Of a stretch of DNA of 64,000 nt, positions 1-10,199 are shown in pieces. Below the pieces are notes generated by a model that ran no database searches, was not told the DNA's origin, and was given only the letters and a program-made list of their open reading frames with translations. The stretch is from Marthasterias glacialis (Eukaryota > Echinodermata > Asteroidea > Forcipulatida > Asteriidae). Location: contig OU452234.1 in the NCBI GenBank assembly GCA_911728455.2, forward strand, positions 11,308,031-11,372,030, written 5' to 3'. Made by a program: the position numbers and the translations under genes. The stretch's first letter is position 1. Each line of letters starts with the position of its first letter.

Positions 1-10
1 CCGGTGTGAA

Positions 11-222
11 TGAGACACTTTGAGGTATAAATGTAAATTTCAATTTCATCATGTAGGGCATCTTCCAAAGGATTAAAACGACACCACACTGACCTCTACA
101 GAGTTTACGGTTCCAATCCAGAACAGTCAACTCTGTAGAGGTCAGTGTGGTGTCTTTTTAATCCTTGGAAGATGCCCTACATGATGAAATTTGGACTTAA
201 ATGTTTACATCAAAGTGTCTCA
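11..222. mobile_element. Palindromic MITE
   Basis: The ends are perfect inverted repeats (TGAGACACTTTGA at 11-23 and its complement at 210-222). A much longer inverted repeat, about 60 bp per arm, occupies roughly 45-103 and 131-192 around a short loop near 104-130. The whole is an almost complete hairpin of 212 bp with no coding capacity, typical of a non-autonomous DNA transposon. No clear target-site duplication was seen. Confidence 0.75.
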
Positions 223-223
223 T

Positions 224-608
224 TTACACAGGCTGAGTCACAAATTAATATGCAGTATTTACTGCAGATTTCACAAATTTAAAATGCATATAGGCCTATC
301 TATCACGCGACATTACACGTTAGTACAACAACAACAACAACATTCTAAGGAAATAGTTTCTCTACTGATTGTTCACATGTCGACTTATTCGATCATTCAA
401 TATATCCATCGTAACAGAAAGTTTCATTTCAAGTCTTGTTCCAATTTTGAATGCAATAGAACATAGAGGTTCGTGAGTGAAGGCGGATTCGTAGAGTGAA
501 AGCACCCTCTATTGGCGGCAATTCGTGATGGGGTGGATCGTGGACTGTTATGGGTCTTGGACTACAGAACAGGAACCTCTTGCACCAAGACTAATGGTTG
601 AGCAGACA
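224..608. other. Truncated downstream flank of lectin copy 1
   Basis: Bases 230-470 match the sequence found downstream of the other lectins (compare 2630-2835, 5505-5705 and 8355-8555). About 400 bp that in those units includes the lectin C-terminus is missing; unrelated sequence at about 470-525 replaces it. This deletion removed the tail of the lectin gene at 609-1157. No separate gene is seen here. Confidence 0.6.
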
Positions 609-1157
609 CTAGGGTGCGAAGCGACCGTCAGCATCAGCTGTCAGGCAGTACGCGGGATCAGGAGAGACGAGGCGCATCTCACAAGCGGCGAATTTTACAT
701 CATTACAATCACTGTCTCCCCACTTGCCTTTGTACTTGGCAGCCATTCTGAGGCAGTCTTCGTCATTGCCACGCAACATTTCAATGTTCCAGTTTGTGTA
801 GCCAGTAAAACCTCTTCCGCCATAACACATTAACTCTTCACTGTTACGATTCGGTTTATCTTTACACCCAATCCACAGTTCTAAAAAGCTTTCAGAGCTG
901 GAACCAAATTCCTTCATTAAGGGTTTTAAGTTTTTCCAAATGAAACGTTGTTCTTCTTTCGTGTTTGGGACAATCATACTACTCATGTGTTGATCACAAG
1001 CCTTCGAAGCATCCAACCAATTCATCCTCTCAGTCAGTAAAATGTAGCAGGAGTCTTGCCAAGTCAACCAGCCGGGAGGACACGATGCCGGTAGTGCCTT
1101 GACGAAAACAAAACAGAACACTACGACAAAACATCTGCAGGTAGTAAATACAGGCAT
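609..1157 (-). pseudogene. C-type lectin copy 1, truncated
   Basis: Starts at the ATG at 1157, the same ATG as in the other copies, and encodes 182 residues. Residues 1-25 are a hydrophobic signal peptide; a complete long-form C-type lectin domain follows (residues about 26-157) with WIGCKDK, TNW and WGDSDC motifs. The reading frame ends at a TAG where the other copies have a glutamine codon, and a second in-frame stop follows five codons later. The PAN-like tail is then lost through a deletion. A secreted lectin-domain-only protein could still be made, but the shared design of the array suggests a decaying copy. Its WGDSDC segment resembles copy 4 more than copies 2 and 3. Confidence 0.85.
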
Positions 1158-1535
1158 CTTCGGCAATAAACGCGTCTCACAATGAGTAAACTATCGTCAA
1201 TTCAAGTTGGTTAGTAGTTACTTCCCCAAGGCTGATTTGAGCCTAGTTCATGTTCACGCTGCCCTCCAAAAAAAGTAATCGCAATTGGAACTCTCCACTC
1301 TATGACCCCCTCGTTTTAAGACGGTGAAGTGGTTAGGCCTCTTTTTAAAAACCAATTTCGCACCGTATGTTGCTACGAGACGAAAGCGTACCACATTGTA
1401 CTCGTACCCTTTGACTAGTGGCTCACTTTCTGCCGATATCTGACGATATTCCGGTTCGAATCGTGCTCGTAATTTCTGTCTTCATTTGCCAGTATATCTC
1501 AATCCGTAAAACATACGTGTATATGAAAAACCTGG
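1158..1535. promoter_or_regulatory. Upstream flank of lectin copy 1
   Basis: The first ~130 bp (1158-1290) are nearly the same as the regions 5' of the other lectin ATGs (3817-3950, 6688-6820, 9526-9660), so the proximal promoter and 5' UTR probably lie here. No TATA box or other defined promoter element was recognised. The remainder up to 1535 shows no gene. Confidence 0.4.
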
Positions 1536-1695
1536 CTTTAAATAAGGGACTATATGGCCTCCTTCTTGGCAGGGTCGTGGCAGTGTGATAACGGACGAAG
1601 CCGAAGGTGAGGTCCTATTACATTGCCAAGATCCTCCAATGTTTTAAACGGACGTTCAAGACCTCGGTTACCACTCTTTATTCCCTTATTTAAAG
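1536..1695. mobile_element. MITE with TTTAAATAAGGGA ends
   Basis: A 14 bp perfect terminal inverted repeat (CTTTAAATAAGGGA at 1536-1549 and its complement at 1682-1695) bounds 160 bp. The right arm resembles that of the element at 33,837-33,980, so both belong to one family. Confidence 0.7.
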
Positions 1696-2133
1696 ACCGA
1701 GACACTACTCTTCTATTCCCAATCGTAAATGCCCTTTTTGTTAAATACCGTAATAATGTAGGAATTTTTTTTTTTTAAATTTTTGTTGATATATTGAATG
1801 TATATATATTTCTTTCACGTCCTCAGGCTCCATTTCGCGAAAGGTCAAATTGCATGCAAAGCTCAATGGCTGCGCATATGCGCACGTACTAATACACTTT
1901 ACATTGAGTACCGGTATGTATTGATTGCGCTCCACGTAAATTAGCGCCCACGTATAGATCTTATGCATTGACGTCATCTAGTCGCCATCTTAGAGGTAAA
2001 ACGGTGATGAAACAATTTAAACACAAAGATTTGTACGCGCGGCGCACAGGATTGGCTAATGAACAACCTCCTTTTGACCTCTATGCGAAGGCGCCCTGCT
2101 CCAATGACGTCATATGCATAAGGTCTATAGTAT
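1696..2133. other. Lectin-array spacer
   Basis: Non-coding spacer. Bases around 1887-1930 recur before the MITEs in the next two spacers (about 4378-4425 and 7250-7297) and in a separate copy near 50,530. The ORFs here are short and unsupported. Confidence 0.4.
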
Positions 2134-2298
2134 AATAGACCGATCCATTAAGCCCCGCCCCCTTAACATATTGACTAATCACACTGACATTGGTTACATC
2201 ACAACTTTACATTTTGGGCAGCGCAATTTGCGTCTCTTCAATGCCACATCACACTGCACGTCACCTGTAAGGGGCGGGGCTTAATGCATCGGTCTATT
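2134..2298. mobile_element. MITE, simple (un-nested) copy in spacer 1-2
   Basis: Inverted ends of about 28 bp (AATAGACCGATCCATTAAGC at the left, complement at the right) bound 165 bp. The two larger elements at 4425-5166 and 7297-8022 share these ends and core but carry an additional insertion at the point equivalent to about 2224-2230. This copy therefore shows the pre-insertion state. Confidence 0.75.
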
Positions 2299-3081
2299 GC
2301 TGACTGGTTATATAAAAAACACTCTTGGACTGTTTTTATCAGCCGTTTAAGCAACCCCATGTGACATACTCTCGACCAATCAGAATGAATAAACTGTCTG
2401 GGGTATTTATGAATACTCCATATCACTCGATCACTGACAGAATGCCTGACTTGTACTAATAATATTGATCTCCACATCTTGAAGACCATGCAGCATCAAT
2501 GACCCACTCTCATTCAAAGCGATCAGATTTTGGCTGATGCTCACCATGTGATCTAAATTAGCAATTTCATGAAAGCTATGATATCCATCTAGATCAACAA
2601 GTATCCCTTTCTTTACAACTCTAAGTAAATATGCAGTGTTTACTGCAGATTGCACAAATTTAAAATGCATCAGACTATTACGCAACATTAAACGACAGTA
2701 CAACAACAACAAAGTTCAAAGGAATAGTTTCTCAACTGACTGTTCACATGTGGACTTATTCGACCATCCAATGATATCCATCGTAACAGAAAGTTTCATT
2801 TCAAGTCCTGTTCCAATTTTGAATGCAATGGAACATCACGCCAGCATACTACGATGTTCATATTCAAAACACCACCAGAATTCCCGTAAGCCTTCTTCAA
2901 TAACCTGTTTAATGACAATCACTTAAGACTTTCCATTAGTTTTTATAAAGTTCGAAAACAACCAATTCTTTGCCAGGAATCTTGCTACACAGGTCGTAAA
3001 TCTACAGTCTGAACATGTACAAGATTAACAATACTCGAAAGACAACTTTACTATTCATCCGTTGAAGGTACTGGTGAATTT
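2299..3081. other. Spacer downstream of lectin copy 2
   Basis: Unique-looking spacer repeated in each array unit (5167-5949, 8023-8772). It includes the segment beginning TGACTGGTTATA that also occurs near 50,590. The 3' UTR of lectin copy 2 should lie just below 3081. No additional coding gene is supported. Confidence 0.5.
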
Positions 3082-3816
3082 TTACAGACTGAAGAAGGAA
3101 CAGCCGTCTCCAAAGATGAAATCAGCGCTATCAGCCTGACAGTAGGTTGCACTGTTGAGCTGACATATCTTACCTTGCTCCAAGACGTTGAAGGAGTGGC
3201 ATCGAGGCTCTGCCCAGCACACCTGACCACACCCCACGATTCCCTTAGCCGTCAGGTTCTTGATCTCATGGTTGAGCAGACACTGGGGTGTGAAGTGACC
3301 GTCAGCATCGGCTGTCAGGCAGTACGTGGGATGAGAGACATGCATCTCACAAGCAGCGAAGTTTTCTTCACTACACTCGCTGTCTCCCCACCTGCCTTCG
3401 TACTTGGCAGCCATTCTTAGGCAGTCTTCGCCATTGTCATCACGGAACTTTTCAGTGTTCCAGTTTGTGTAGCCAGTAAAACCTCTTCCGCCATAACACA
3501 TTAACTCTCCATCGTTACGATTATCTTTACAGCCAATCCACAGTTCGATTTCAGAGCTGGAACCAACTGCCTCCATTAAGGGTTTCATTTGGTTCCATAT
3601 GAAATCTTGTTCTCCATCCGTGTTTGGGACAATCATATTACTTCTGTGTTGATCACAAGCCTTCGAAGCATCCAACCAATTCATCCTCTCAGTCAGTAAA
3701 ATGTAGCAGGAGTCTTGCCAAGTCAACCAGCCGGGAGGACGTGATGCCGGTAGTGCCTTGACGAAAACAAAACAGAACACTACGACAAAACATCTGCAGG
3801 TAGTAAATACAGGCAT
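3082..3816 (-). CDS. Secreted C-type lectin with PAN-like tail, copy 2
   Basis: Encodes 244 residues from the ATG at 3816; the open frame extends eight codons further upstream but contains no ATG there. Order: signal peptide (1 to about 25), long-form C-type lectin domain (about 26-160), cysteine-rich PAN/apple-like segment (about 165-244) with an N-glycosylation sequon NLT and the CHSFN and CQLNS signatures. The lectin domain has WIGCKDN and WGDSEC but neither EPN nor QPD, so the usual calcium-dependent mannose or galactose site is absent. The first cysteine of the domain (residue 26 in the other copies) is arginine here, removing one disulfide partner. The coding region has no intron. A role in innate immune recognition is plausible from the family but inferred. 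Confidence 0.9.
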   Translation of the reverse strand: MPVFTTCRCFVVVFCFVFVKALPASRPPGWLTWQDSCYILLTERMNWLDASKACDQHRSNMIVPNTDGEQDFIWNQMKPLMEAVGSSSEIELWIGCKDNRNDGELMCYGGRGFTGYTNWNTEKFRDDNGEDCLRMAAKYEGRWGDSECSEENFAACEMHVSHPTYCLTADADGHFTPQCLLNHEIKNLTAKGIVGCGQVCWAEPRCHSFNVLEQGKICQLNSATYCQADSADFIFGDGCSFFSL

Positions 3817-4424
3817 CTTCGGCAATAAACGCGTCCTCACAATGTGTAAACTATCGTCAATTCAAGTTGGTTAGTAGTTACTTCCCCAAGGCTGATTTGA
3901 GCCTGGTTATGTTCACACTGCTCTCCAAAAAACCAATCGTAAATGGAACTCTCCCCTCTGTGACGACCCACTCGATTTAATACCGCGAAGAATTGACCGC
4001 AAGAGATGTCTGTTGAAATGCACCACCATTCAAAATGACATGCTTAAATTGTGAAGAACTACTGAGCTGGGTACTAGCTCCTTTGTTTCGACTGCCTTTA
4101 TTTTTCCCTTTAGGAATTGATTTGCAAAGAGTTTGGCAGTCCATATCAACAACCTACCATTCAAAAGGACGTGTTCTATTTGCAAAGAACCACGGCACTT
4201 CGCCACAGCTCCTTTGTTCTAACCGCCTTTGTTTAGGCCAATTTATGATGTCGTGTAGGGAGTGCGTATAATGAAGAGTTTGGTATTAAACATCAACAAC
4301 TGTACCGCTGAAAGAACGTGCTTAATTTGCAATAATTAAGAAAAGGCCTTGGTACAGTTCCTTTGTTCTAACTAATATATTTTACATTGAATACCAGTAA
4401 GTATTGGTTGTGCTCCGCGTAAAT
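3817..4424. repeat. Lectin copy 2 upstream region with about 130 bp tandem units
   Basis: After ~150 bp of conserved promoter-proximal sequence, three diverged units follow at about 4015-4380. Each has a core reading roughly CGTGCTTAATTTGCAAAGAA and then CTCCTTTGTTCTAACCGCC. The same units precede copies 3 and 4, so they are part of the amplified block and may be regulatory or simply satellite-like. Confidence 0.5.
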
Positions 4425-5166
4425 AATAGACCAATCCATTAAGCCCCGCCCCCTAAACATATTGACCAATCACAACAATAGTTACATCACAATTTTACAT
4501 TTGGACAGCACAATACACCATCCAGTAGGCCACGCCCACCATAGCAACGACCAAGCAACCACACACAACGTGTCACGATCGACGCATGATGTACATGTAA
4601 ATGTACATGTACATGCATGTGGGAAGCCTGGCATCATGGTACATACACACGCCGTGTGTTGCATGTTCACCGAAAGCACTTCTCTCCGTTGGACTTTGGT
4701 TTAGGAAAAGGCCAAAAATGTACATTTCCTCTCTTGTCAGGGTATCGAGAGTCAGAGTTACAATTAAAATATAAACACCGCTTGACCGTGGTTAAGGATA
4801 AAACTCGGGTTTGTAAAAGAATTGCCCTGTACATACAAAACAAAAGCCGTTAAGTCAACGAAACGTGTGTAGTAAACATTACACAAACTAAAGAGTTATG
4901 TCGGACAAAATGGCGGTCATTTGTCGGACCTTAAATCACGCATTGTGATTGATCAATTTTTCAAGGGGCGTGGCCTACTGGATTGGTGTATTTGAGTCTC
5001 TTCAATGCCACATCACACTGCACGACATGAACGTGCGCGCTAGCGCACGCATGTTTACATTTTCCAATAGGGTTTTATCATGTAGGACTTTTGTCGGCCT
5101 TTTGTTGGCGTAGCGTAGTTTGAGGCTGGTCAACATGAAGGGGTGGGGCTTAATGGATCGGTCTAT
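4425..5166. mobile_element. Nested MITE in spacer 2-3 (outer element)
   Basis: Outer ends match those of the simple MITE at 2134-2298. A second inverted-repeat element lies inside at 4516-4988. A perfect palindrome GTGCGCGCTAGCGCAC is at about 5031-5046. ORFs within it are short and unsupported. Confidence 0.75.
4516..4988. mobile_element. Inner MITE with TA target duplication
   Basis: Terminal inverted repeats of about 23 bp start CACCATCCAGTAGGCCACGC at the left; the right end is the complement with one extra base. TA dinucleotides flank both sides (4514-4515 and 4989-4990), as for mariner-like elements. TACATG repeats are present near 4590-4615. Confidence 0.75.
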
Positions 5167-5949
5167 CGCTGACTGGTTCTAAAAAAAACCTCTTGGACAC
5201 GTTTTTATCAGCCGTTGAAACAACCCCATGTGACATACTCTCGACAAATTAGAATGGATAAACAGTCTGGGGTATTTATGAATACTCCATATCACTCGGT
5301 CAATGACAGAATGCCTGACTTGTACTAATAATATTAATCTCCACATCTTGAAGACCATGCAGCATCAATGACCCACTCTCATTCAAAGCGATCAGATTTT
5401 GGCTGATGCTCACCATGTGATCTAAATTAGCAATTTCATGAAAGCAATGATATCCATATAGATCAAAAAGTTTCCCTTTCTTTACAACTCTAAATAAATA
5501 TGCAGTGTTTACTGCAGATTGCACACATTTAAAATGCATCAGACTATGCATCAGACGCAACATTAAACGACAGTACAACAAAGTTCAAAGGAATAGTTTC
5601 TCAACTGACTGTTCACATGTGGACTTATTCGATCATTCAATATATCCATCGAAACAGAAAGTTTCATTTCAAGTCCTGTTCCAATTTTGAATGCAATGGA
5701 ACATCACGCCAGCATACTACCATGTTCATAATCACGTCACCACCAGAATTCCAGTAAGCCTTCTTCAATAACTTGTTTATTGACAATCACTTAAGACTTT
5801 CCATTAGTTTTTATGAAGTTCGAAAACAACCAGTTCTTTGCCAGGAATCTTGCTACACAGTTCGTAAATCTACAGTCTGAACAAGCACAAGATTAAAAGT
5901 ACTCGAAAGACAACTTTACTAGTCATCCGTTGACAGTACTGGTGAATTT
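5167..5949. other. Spacer downstream of lectin copy 3
   Basis: Close copy of 2299-3081. No gene beyond the expected 3' UTR of the lectin ending at 5950. Confidence 0.5.
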
Positions 5950-6687
5950 TTACAGACTGAAGTAGGAACAGCCGTCTACAAAGATCAAATCAGCGCTTTC
6001 AGCCTGAAAGTAGGTTGCACTGTTGAGCTGACATATCTTACCTTGCTCCAAGACGTTGAAGGAGTGGCATCGAGGCTCCGCCCAGCACGCCTGACCACAC
6101 CCGACGATTCCCTTACCTGTCAGGTTCTTGATCTCATGGTTGAGCAGACACTGGGGTGTGAAGCGACCGTCAGCATCAGCTGTCAGGCAGTACGTGGGAT
6201 GAGAGACATGCATCTCACAAGCAGCGAAGTTTTCATCACTACACTCGCTGTCTCCCCACCTGCCTTCGTACTTGGCAGCCATTCTCAGGCAGTCTTCGCC
6301 ATTGTCATCACGGAGCATTTCAATGTTCCAGTTTGTGTAGCCAGTAAAACCTCTTCCGCCATAACACATTAACTCTTCACTGTTACGATTATCTTTACAG
6401 CCAATCCACAGTTCCATTTCAAATTTGGAACCAACTTCCTCCATTAATAAGGGTTTCATTTGGTTCCATATAAAATCTTGTTCTCCATCCGTGTTTGGGA
6501 CAATCATATTACTTCTGTGTTGATCACAAGCCTTCGAAGCATCCAACCAATTCATCCTCTCAGTCAGTAAGATGTAGCAGGAGTCTTGCCAAGTCAACCA
6601 GCCTAAAGGACATGATGCCGGTAGTGCCTTGACGAAAACAAAACAGAACACTACGACAAAACATCTGCAGGTAGTAAATACAGGCAT
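5950..6687 (-). CDS. Secreted C-type lectin with PAN-like tail, copy 3
   Basis: Encodes 245 residues from the ATG at 6687. Signal peptide 1-25; lectin domain with cysteines at 26, 37, 54, 97, 108, 133, 149 and 157; WIG at 95-96 region, TNW at 118-120, WGD at 144-146. The PAN-like segment runs from Cys167 to the end and has the NLT sequon and CHSFN motif. One conserved tail cysteine (residue 227) is phenylalanine, leaving an unpaired partner. It is closest to copy 2 (both read EGRWGDSEC) and probably arose with it by the most recent duplication. No EPN or QPD motif, so canonical sugar binding is doubtful. Probably secreted into body fluid; expression is unknown. Confidence 0.9.
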   Translation of the reverse strand: MPVFTTCRCFVVVFCFVFVKALPASCPLGWLTWQDSCYILLTERMNWLDASKACDQHRSNMIVPNTDGEQDFIWNQMKPLLMEEVGSKFEMELWIGCKDNRNSEELMCYGGRGFTGYTNWNIEMLRDDNGEDCLRMAAKYEGRWGDSECSDENFAACEMHVSHPTYCLTADADGRFTPQCLLNHEIKNLTGKGIVGCGQACWAEPRCHSFNVLEQGKICQLNSATYFQAESADLIFVDGCSYFSL

Positions 6688-7296
6688 CTTCGGAAATAAA
6701 CGCGTCCTCACAATGTGTAAACTATCGTCAATTCAAGTTGGTTAGTAGTTACTTCCCCAAGGCTGATTTGAGCCTGGTTATGTTCACACTGCTCTCCAAA
6801 AAACCAATCGTAAATGGAACTCTCCCCTCTGTGACGACCCACTCGATTTAATACCGCGAAGAATTGACCGCAAGAGATGTCTGTTGAAATGCACCACCGT
6901 TCAAAATGACGTGCTTTATTTGTAAAGAACTACTGAGCTGGGTACTAGCTCCTTTGTTCCGACTGCCTTTATTTTTCCCTTTATGAAAAGAATTAAAAAG
7001 AGTTTGGCAGTCCATATCAACACCCTACCATTAAAAAGGACGTGTTCCATTTGCTAAGAACCACGGCACCTCGCCACAGCTCCTTTGTTATAACCGCCTA
7101 TGTTTAGGCCAATTTATGATGTTGTGTCGGGAGTGCGTACAATGAAGAGTTTGGTATTAAACATCAACAACTGTACCGCTGAAAGAACGTGCTTAATTTG
7201 CAAAATTTTAGAAAAAGGCCTTGGTACAGTTCCTTTGTTCTAACTAATAAATTTTACATTGAATACCAGTAAGTATTGGTTGCGCTCCGCGTAAAT
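6688..7296. repeat. Lectin copy 3 upstream region with tandem units
   Basis: Near-identical to 3817-4424, including three diverged units at about 6885-7255. Promoter-proximal sequence is conserved up to about 6820. Confidence 0.5.
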
Positions 7297-8022
7297 AATA
7301 GACCAATCCATTAAGCCCCGCCCCCTAAACATATTGACAAATCACAACATTAGTTACGTCACAATTTTACATTTGGGCAGCACAATACACAATCCAGTAG
7401 GCCACGCCCACCATAGCAACGACCAAGCAACCACACACAACGTGTCACGATCGCCGCATGATGTACATGTACATGTACATGTGTATGCATGTGGGAAGCC
7501 TGGCATCATGGTACATACACACGCCGTGTGTTGCATGTTCACCGAAAGCAATTCTCTCCGTCGGACTTTGGTTTAGGAAAAGGCCAAAAATGTACATTTC
7601 CTCTCTTGTCAGGGTATCGAGAGTCAGAGTTACAATTAAAATATAAACACCGCTTGACCGCGGTTAAGGATAAAACTCGGGTTTGTAAAAGAATTGCCCT
7701 GTACATACGAAACAAAAGTAAAGTCAACGAAAAGTGTGTAGTAAACAATATACAAACTAAAAAGTTATGTCGGACAAAATGGCGGTCATTTGTCGGACCT
7801 TAAATCACGCATTGTGATTGATCAATTTGTCAAGGGATTGGTGTATTTGAGTCTCTTCAATGCCACATCACACTGCACGACATGAACGTGCGCGCTAGCG
7901 CACGCATGTTTACATTTTCCAATAGGACTTTATCGTGTAGGACTTTTGTCGGCCTTTTGTTGGCGTAGCGTAGTTTGAGGCTGGTCAACATGAAGAGGTG
8001 GGGCTTAATGGATCGGTCTATT
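7297..8022. mobile_element. Nested MITE in spacer 3-4
   Basis: Same outer and inner elements as 4425-5166. The inner one spans 7388-7843 between TA dinucleotides, but its right terminal repeat has lost about 13 bp (GCGTGGCCTACTG is missing), so this inner copy could no longer transpose. Confidence 0.75.
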
Positions 8023-8772
8023 GCTGACTGGTTCTAAAAAAAACCTCTTGGACATGTTTTTATCAGCCGTTTAAGCAACCCCATGTGACATACTCTCGAC
8101 AAATTAGAATGGATAAACAGTCTGAGGTATTTATGAATACTCCATATCACTCGATCACTGACAGAATGCCTGACTTGTACTAATAATATTAATCTCCACA
8201 TCTTGAAGACCATGCAGCATCAATGACCCACTCTCATTCCAAGTGTTCGGATTTTGGCTGATGCTCACCATGTGATCTAAATTAGCAATTTCATGAAATC
8301 AATATCCATCTAGATCAAAAAGATTCCCTTTCTTTACAACTCTAAATAAAATTAATATGCAGTGTTTACTGCAGATTGCACAAATTTAAAATGCATCAGA
8401 CTATTACGCAACATTAAACGACAGTACAACAAAGTTCAAAGGAATAGTTTCTCAACTGACTGTTCACATGTTGACTTGTTCGATCATTCAATATATCCAT
8501 CGTAACAGAAAGTTTCATTTCAAGTCCTGTTCCAATTTTGAATGCAATGGAACATCACGCCAGCATACTACCATGTTCATAATCACGTCACCACCAGAAT
8601 TCCCGTAAGCCTTCTTCAATAACTTGTTTATTGACAATCACTTAAGACTTTCCATTAGTTTTTATAAAGTTCGAAAACAACCAGTTCTTTACCAGGAATC
8701 TTGCTACACATTTCGTAAATCTACAGTCTGAACATGCACAAGTAGTCATCCGTTGACAGTACTGGTGAATTT
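8023..8772. other. Spacer downstream of lectin copy 4
   Basis: Third close copy of the spacer at 2299-3081. No gene seen. Confidence 0.5.
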
Positions 8773-9525
8773 TTACAGACTGAAGTAGGAACAGCCGTCT
8801 ACAAAGATGAAATCAGCGCTATCAGCCTGACAGTAGGTTGCACTGTTGAGCTGACATATCTTGATACCTTGCTGCAAGACGTTGAAGGAGTGGCATCCAG
8901 GCTCCGCCCAGCACGCCTGACCACACCCGTCGATTCCCTTAGCCGTCAGGTTCTTGATCTCATGGTTGAGCAGACACTGAGGTGTGAGGCGACCGTCAGC
9001 ATCAGCTGTCAGGCAGTACACGGGCTGAGGAGAGACGCGGTGCATCTCACAAGCGGCGTATTTTACATCATTACAATCACTGTCTCCCCACTTGCCTTTA
9101 TACTTGGCAGCCATTCTGAGGCAGTCTTCGTTACTGTCACGCACTTTGCTATTGTCCCAATTTGTGTAGCCAGTAAAACCTCCTCTACCACAACACATTA
9201 ACTCTTCATTTCCACCATTCGGTTTATCTTTACAGCCAATCCACAGTTCTAGAAAGCTTTCAGAGCTGGAACCAAATTCATCCATTACGGGTTTCATTTG
9301 GTTCCATATGAATTTTTGTTCTCCTTCCGTGCTTGGGACAATCATATTACTTCTGTGTTGATTACAAGCCTTCGAAGCATCCAACCAATTCATCCTCTCA
9401 GCCAGTAACATGTAGCAGGAGTCTTGCCAAGTCAACCAGCCGGGAGGACATGATGCCGGTAGTGCCTTGACGAAAACAAAGCAGAACACTACAACAAAAC
9501 ATCTGCAGGTAGTAAATACAGGCAT
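8773..9525 (-). CDS. Secreted C-type lectin with PAN-like tail, copy 4 (all cysteines kept)
   Basis: Encodes 250 residues from the ATG at 9525, with A at -3 giving a fair start context. Signal peptide about 1-25 (hydrophobic core VVVFCFVFV). Long-form C-type lectin domain about 26-160: cysteines 26/37, 54, 135, 151 and 159, WIG at 95-97, TNW at 121-123, WGD at 146-148. An extra cysteine set at 98 and 111-112 probably forms a family-specific disulfide. PAN/apple-like module from Cys171 to Cys245 with sequon NLT at 192-194. It is the only copy with every conserved cysteine, so it is the best candidate for a fully folding product. The absence of EPN/QPD argues against classical calcium-dependent monosaccharide binding; ligand unknown. 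Confidence 0.92.
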   Translation of the reverse strand: MPVFTTCRCFVVVFCFVFVKALPASCPPGWLTWQDSCYMLLAERMNWLDASKACNQHRSNMIVPSTEGEQKFIWNQMKPVMDEFGSSSESFLELWIGCKDKPNGGNEELMCCGRGGFTGYTNWDNSKVRDSNEDCLRMAAKYKGKWGDSDCNDVKYAACEMHRVSPQPVYCLTADADGRLTPQCLLNHEIKNLTAKGIDGCGQACWAEPGCHSFNVLQQGIKICQLNSATYCQADSADFIFVDGCSYFSL

Positions 9526-10199
9526 CTTCGGCAATAAACGCGTCTTCACAAAGAGTAAACTATCGTCAATTCAAGTTGGTTAGTAGTTACTTCCCAAAGA
9601 CTGATTTGAGCCTGGTTATGTTCACACTGCTCTCCAAAAAAACAATCGTAAATTGAACTCTCCACTCTGCGACGACCCACTCGATTTAATAACGCAAAGA
9701 ATTGACCGCAAGAGATGTCTGTTAAAATGCACCACCGTTGAAAATGACGTGCTTAATTTGTGAAGAGCTACTCAGCCGGGTACTAGCTCCTTTGTTCCGA
9801 CTGCCTTTATTTTTTTCCTTTAGGAATTGAATTAAAAAGAGTTTGGCAGTCCATATCAACACCCTACCGTTAAAAAGGACGTGTTTTATTTGCAAAGAAC
9901 CACGGCACCTCGCCACAGCTCCTTTGTTCTAACCGCCTTATTTAGGCCAATTTATGATGTCGTGTAGGGAGTGCGTATAATGAAGAGTTTGGTATTAAAC
10001 ATCAACAACTGTATCGCTGAATGAAATAACGTGCTTAATTTGCAAAAATAAAGAAAAAGGCCTTGGCACAGTTCCTTTGTTCTAACTGCCTTTGTTTCAG
10101 GCCATTATTAATAGCCCCTCTGGAATTGCTTATAGAGAGTTGAGATGTCCATGTCAGCACTCTGCCGCTTATTGAAAGACGTGCTTAATTTGCTTAGGT
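9526..10199. repeat. Lectin copy 4 upstream region with four tandem units
   Basis: The promoter-proximal part matches the other copies. From about 9715 it contains four diverged units of roughly 130 bp. The last (from 10,116) reads CCTCTGGAATTGCTTATAGA and recurs at 16,935-17,018. No MITE pair lies upstream here. Confidence 0.5.
10116..10199. repeat. Left segment of tandem duplication (copy A)
   Basis: Matches 16,935-17,018 with few changes. Together with 10,210-10,592 plus 16,609-16,934 (matching 19,030-19,738) it defines a duplicated block. Confidence 0.7.

Noticed and set aside
3175-3420. Plus-strand ORFs opposite the lectins (also 525-833, 6043-6372, 8869-9201)
   Set aside because: Antisense shadows of the lectin frames, conserved only because the array is duplicated.
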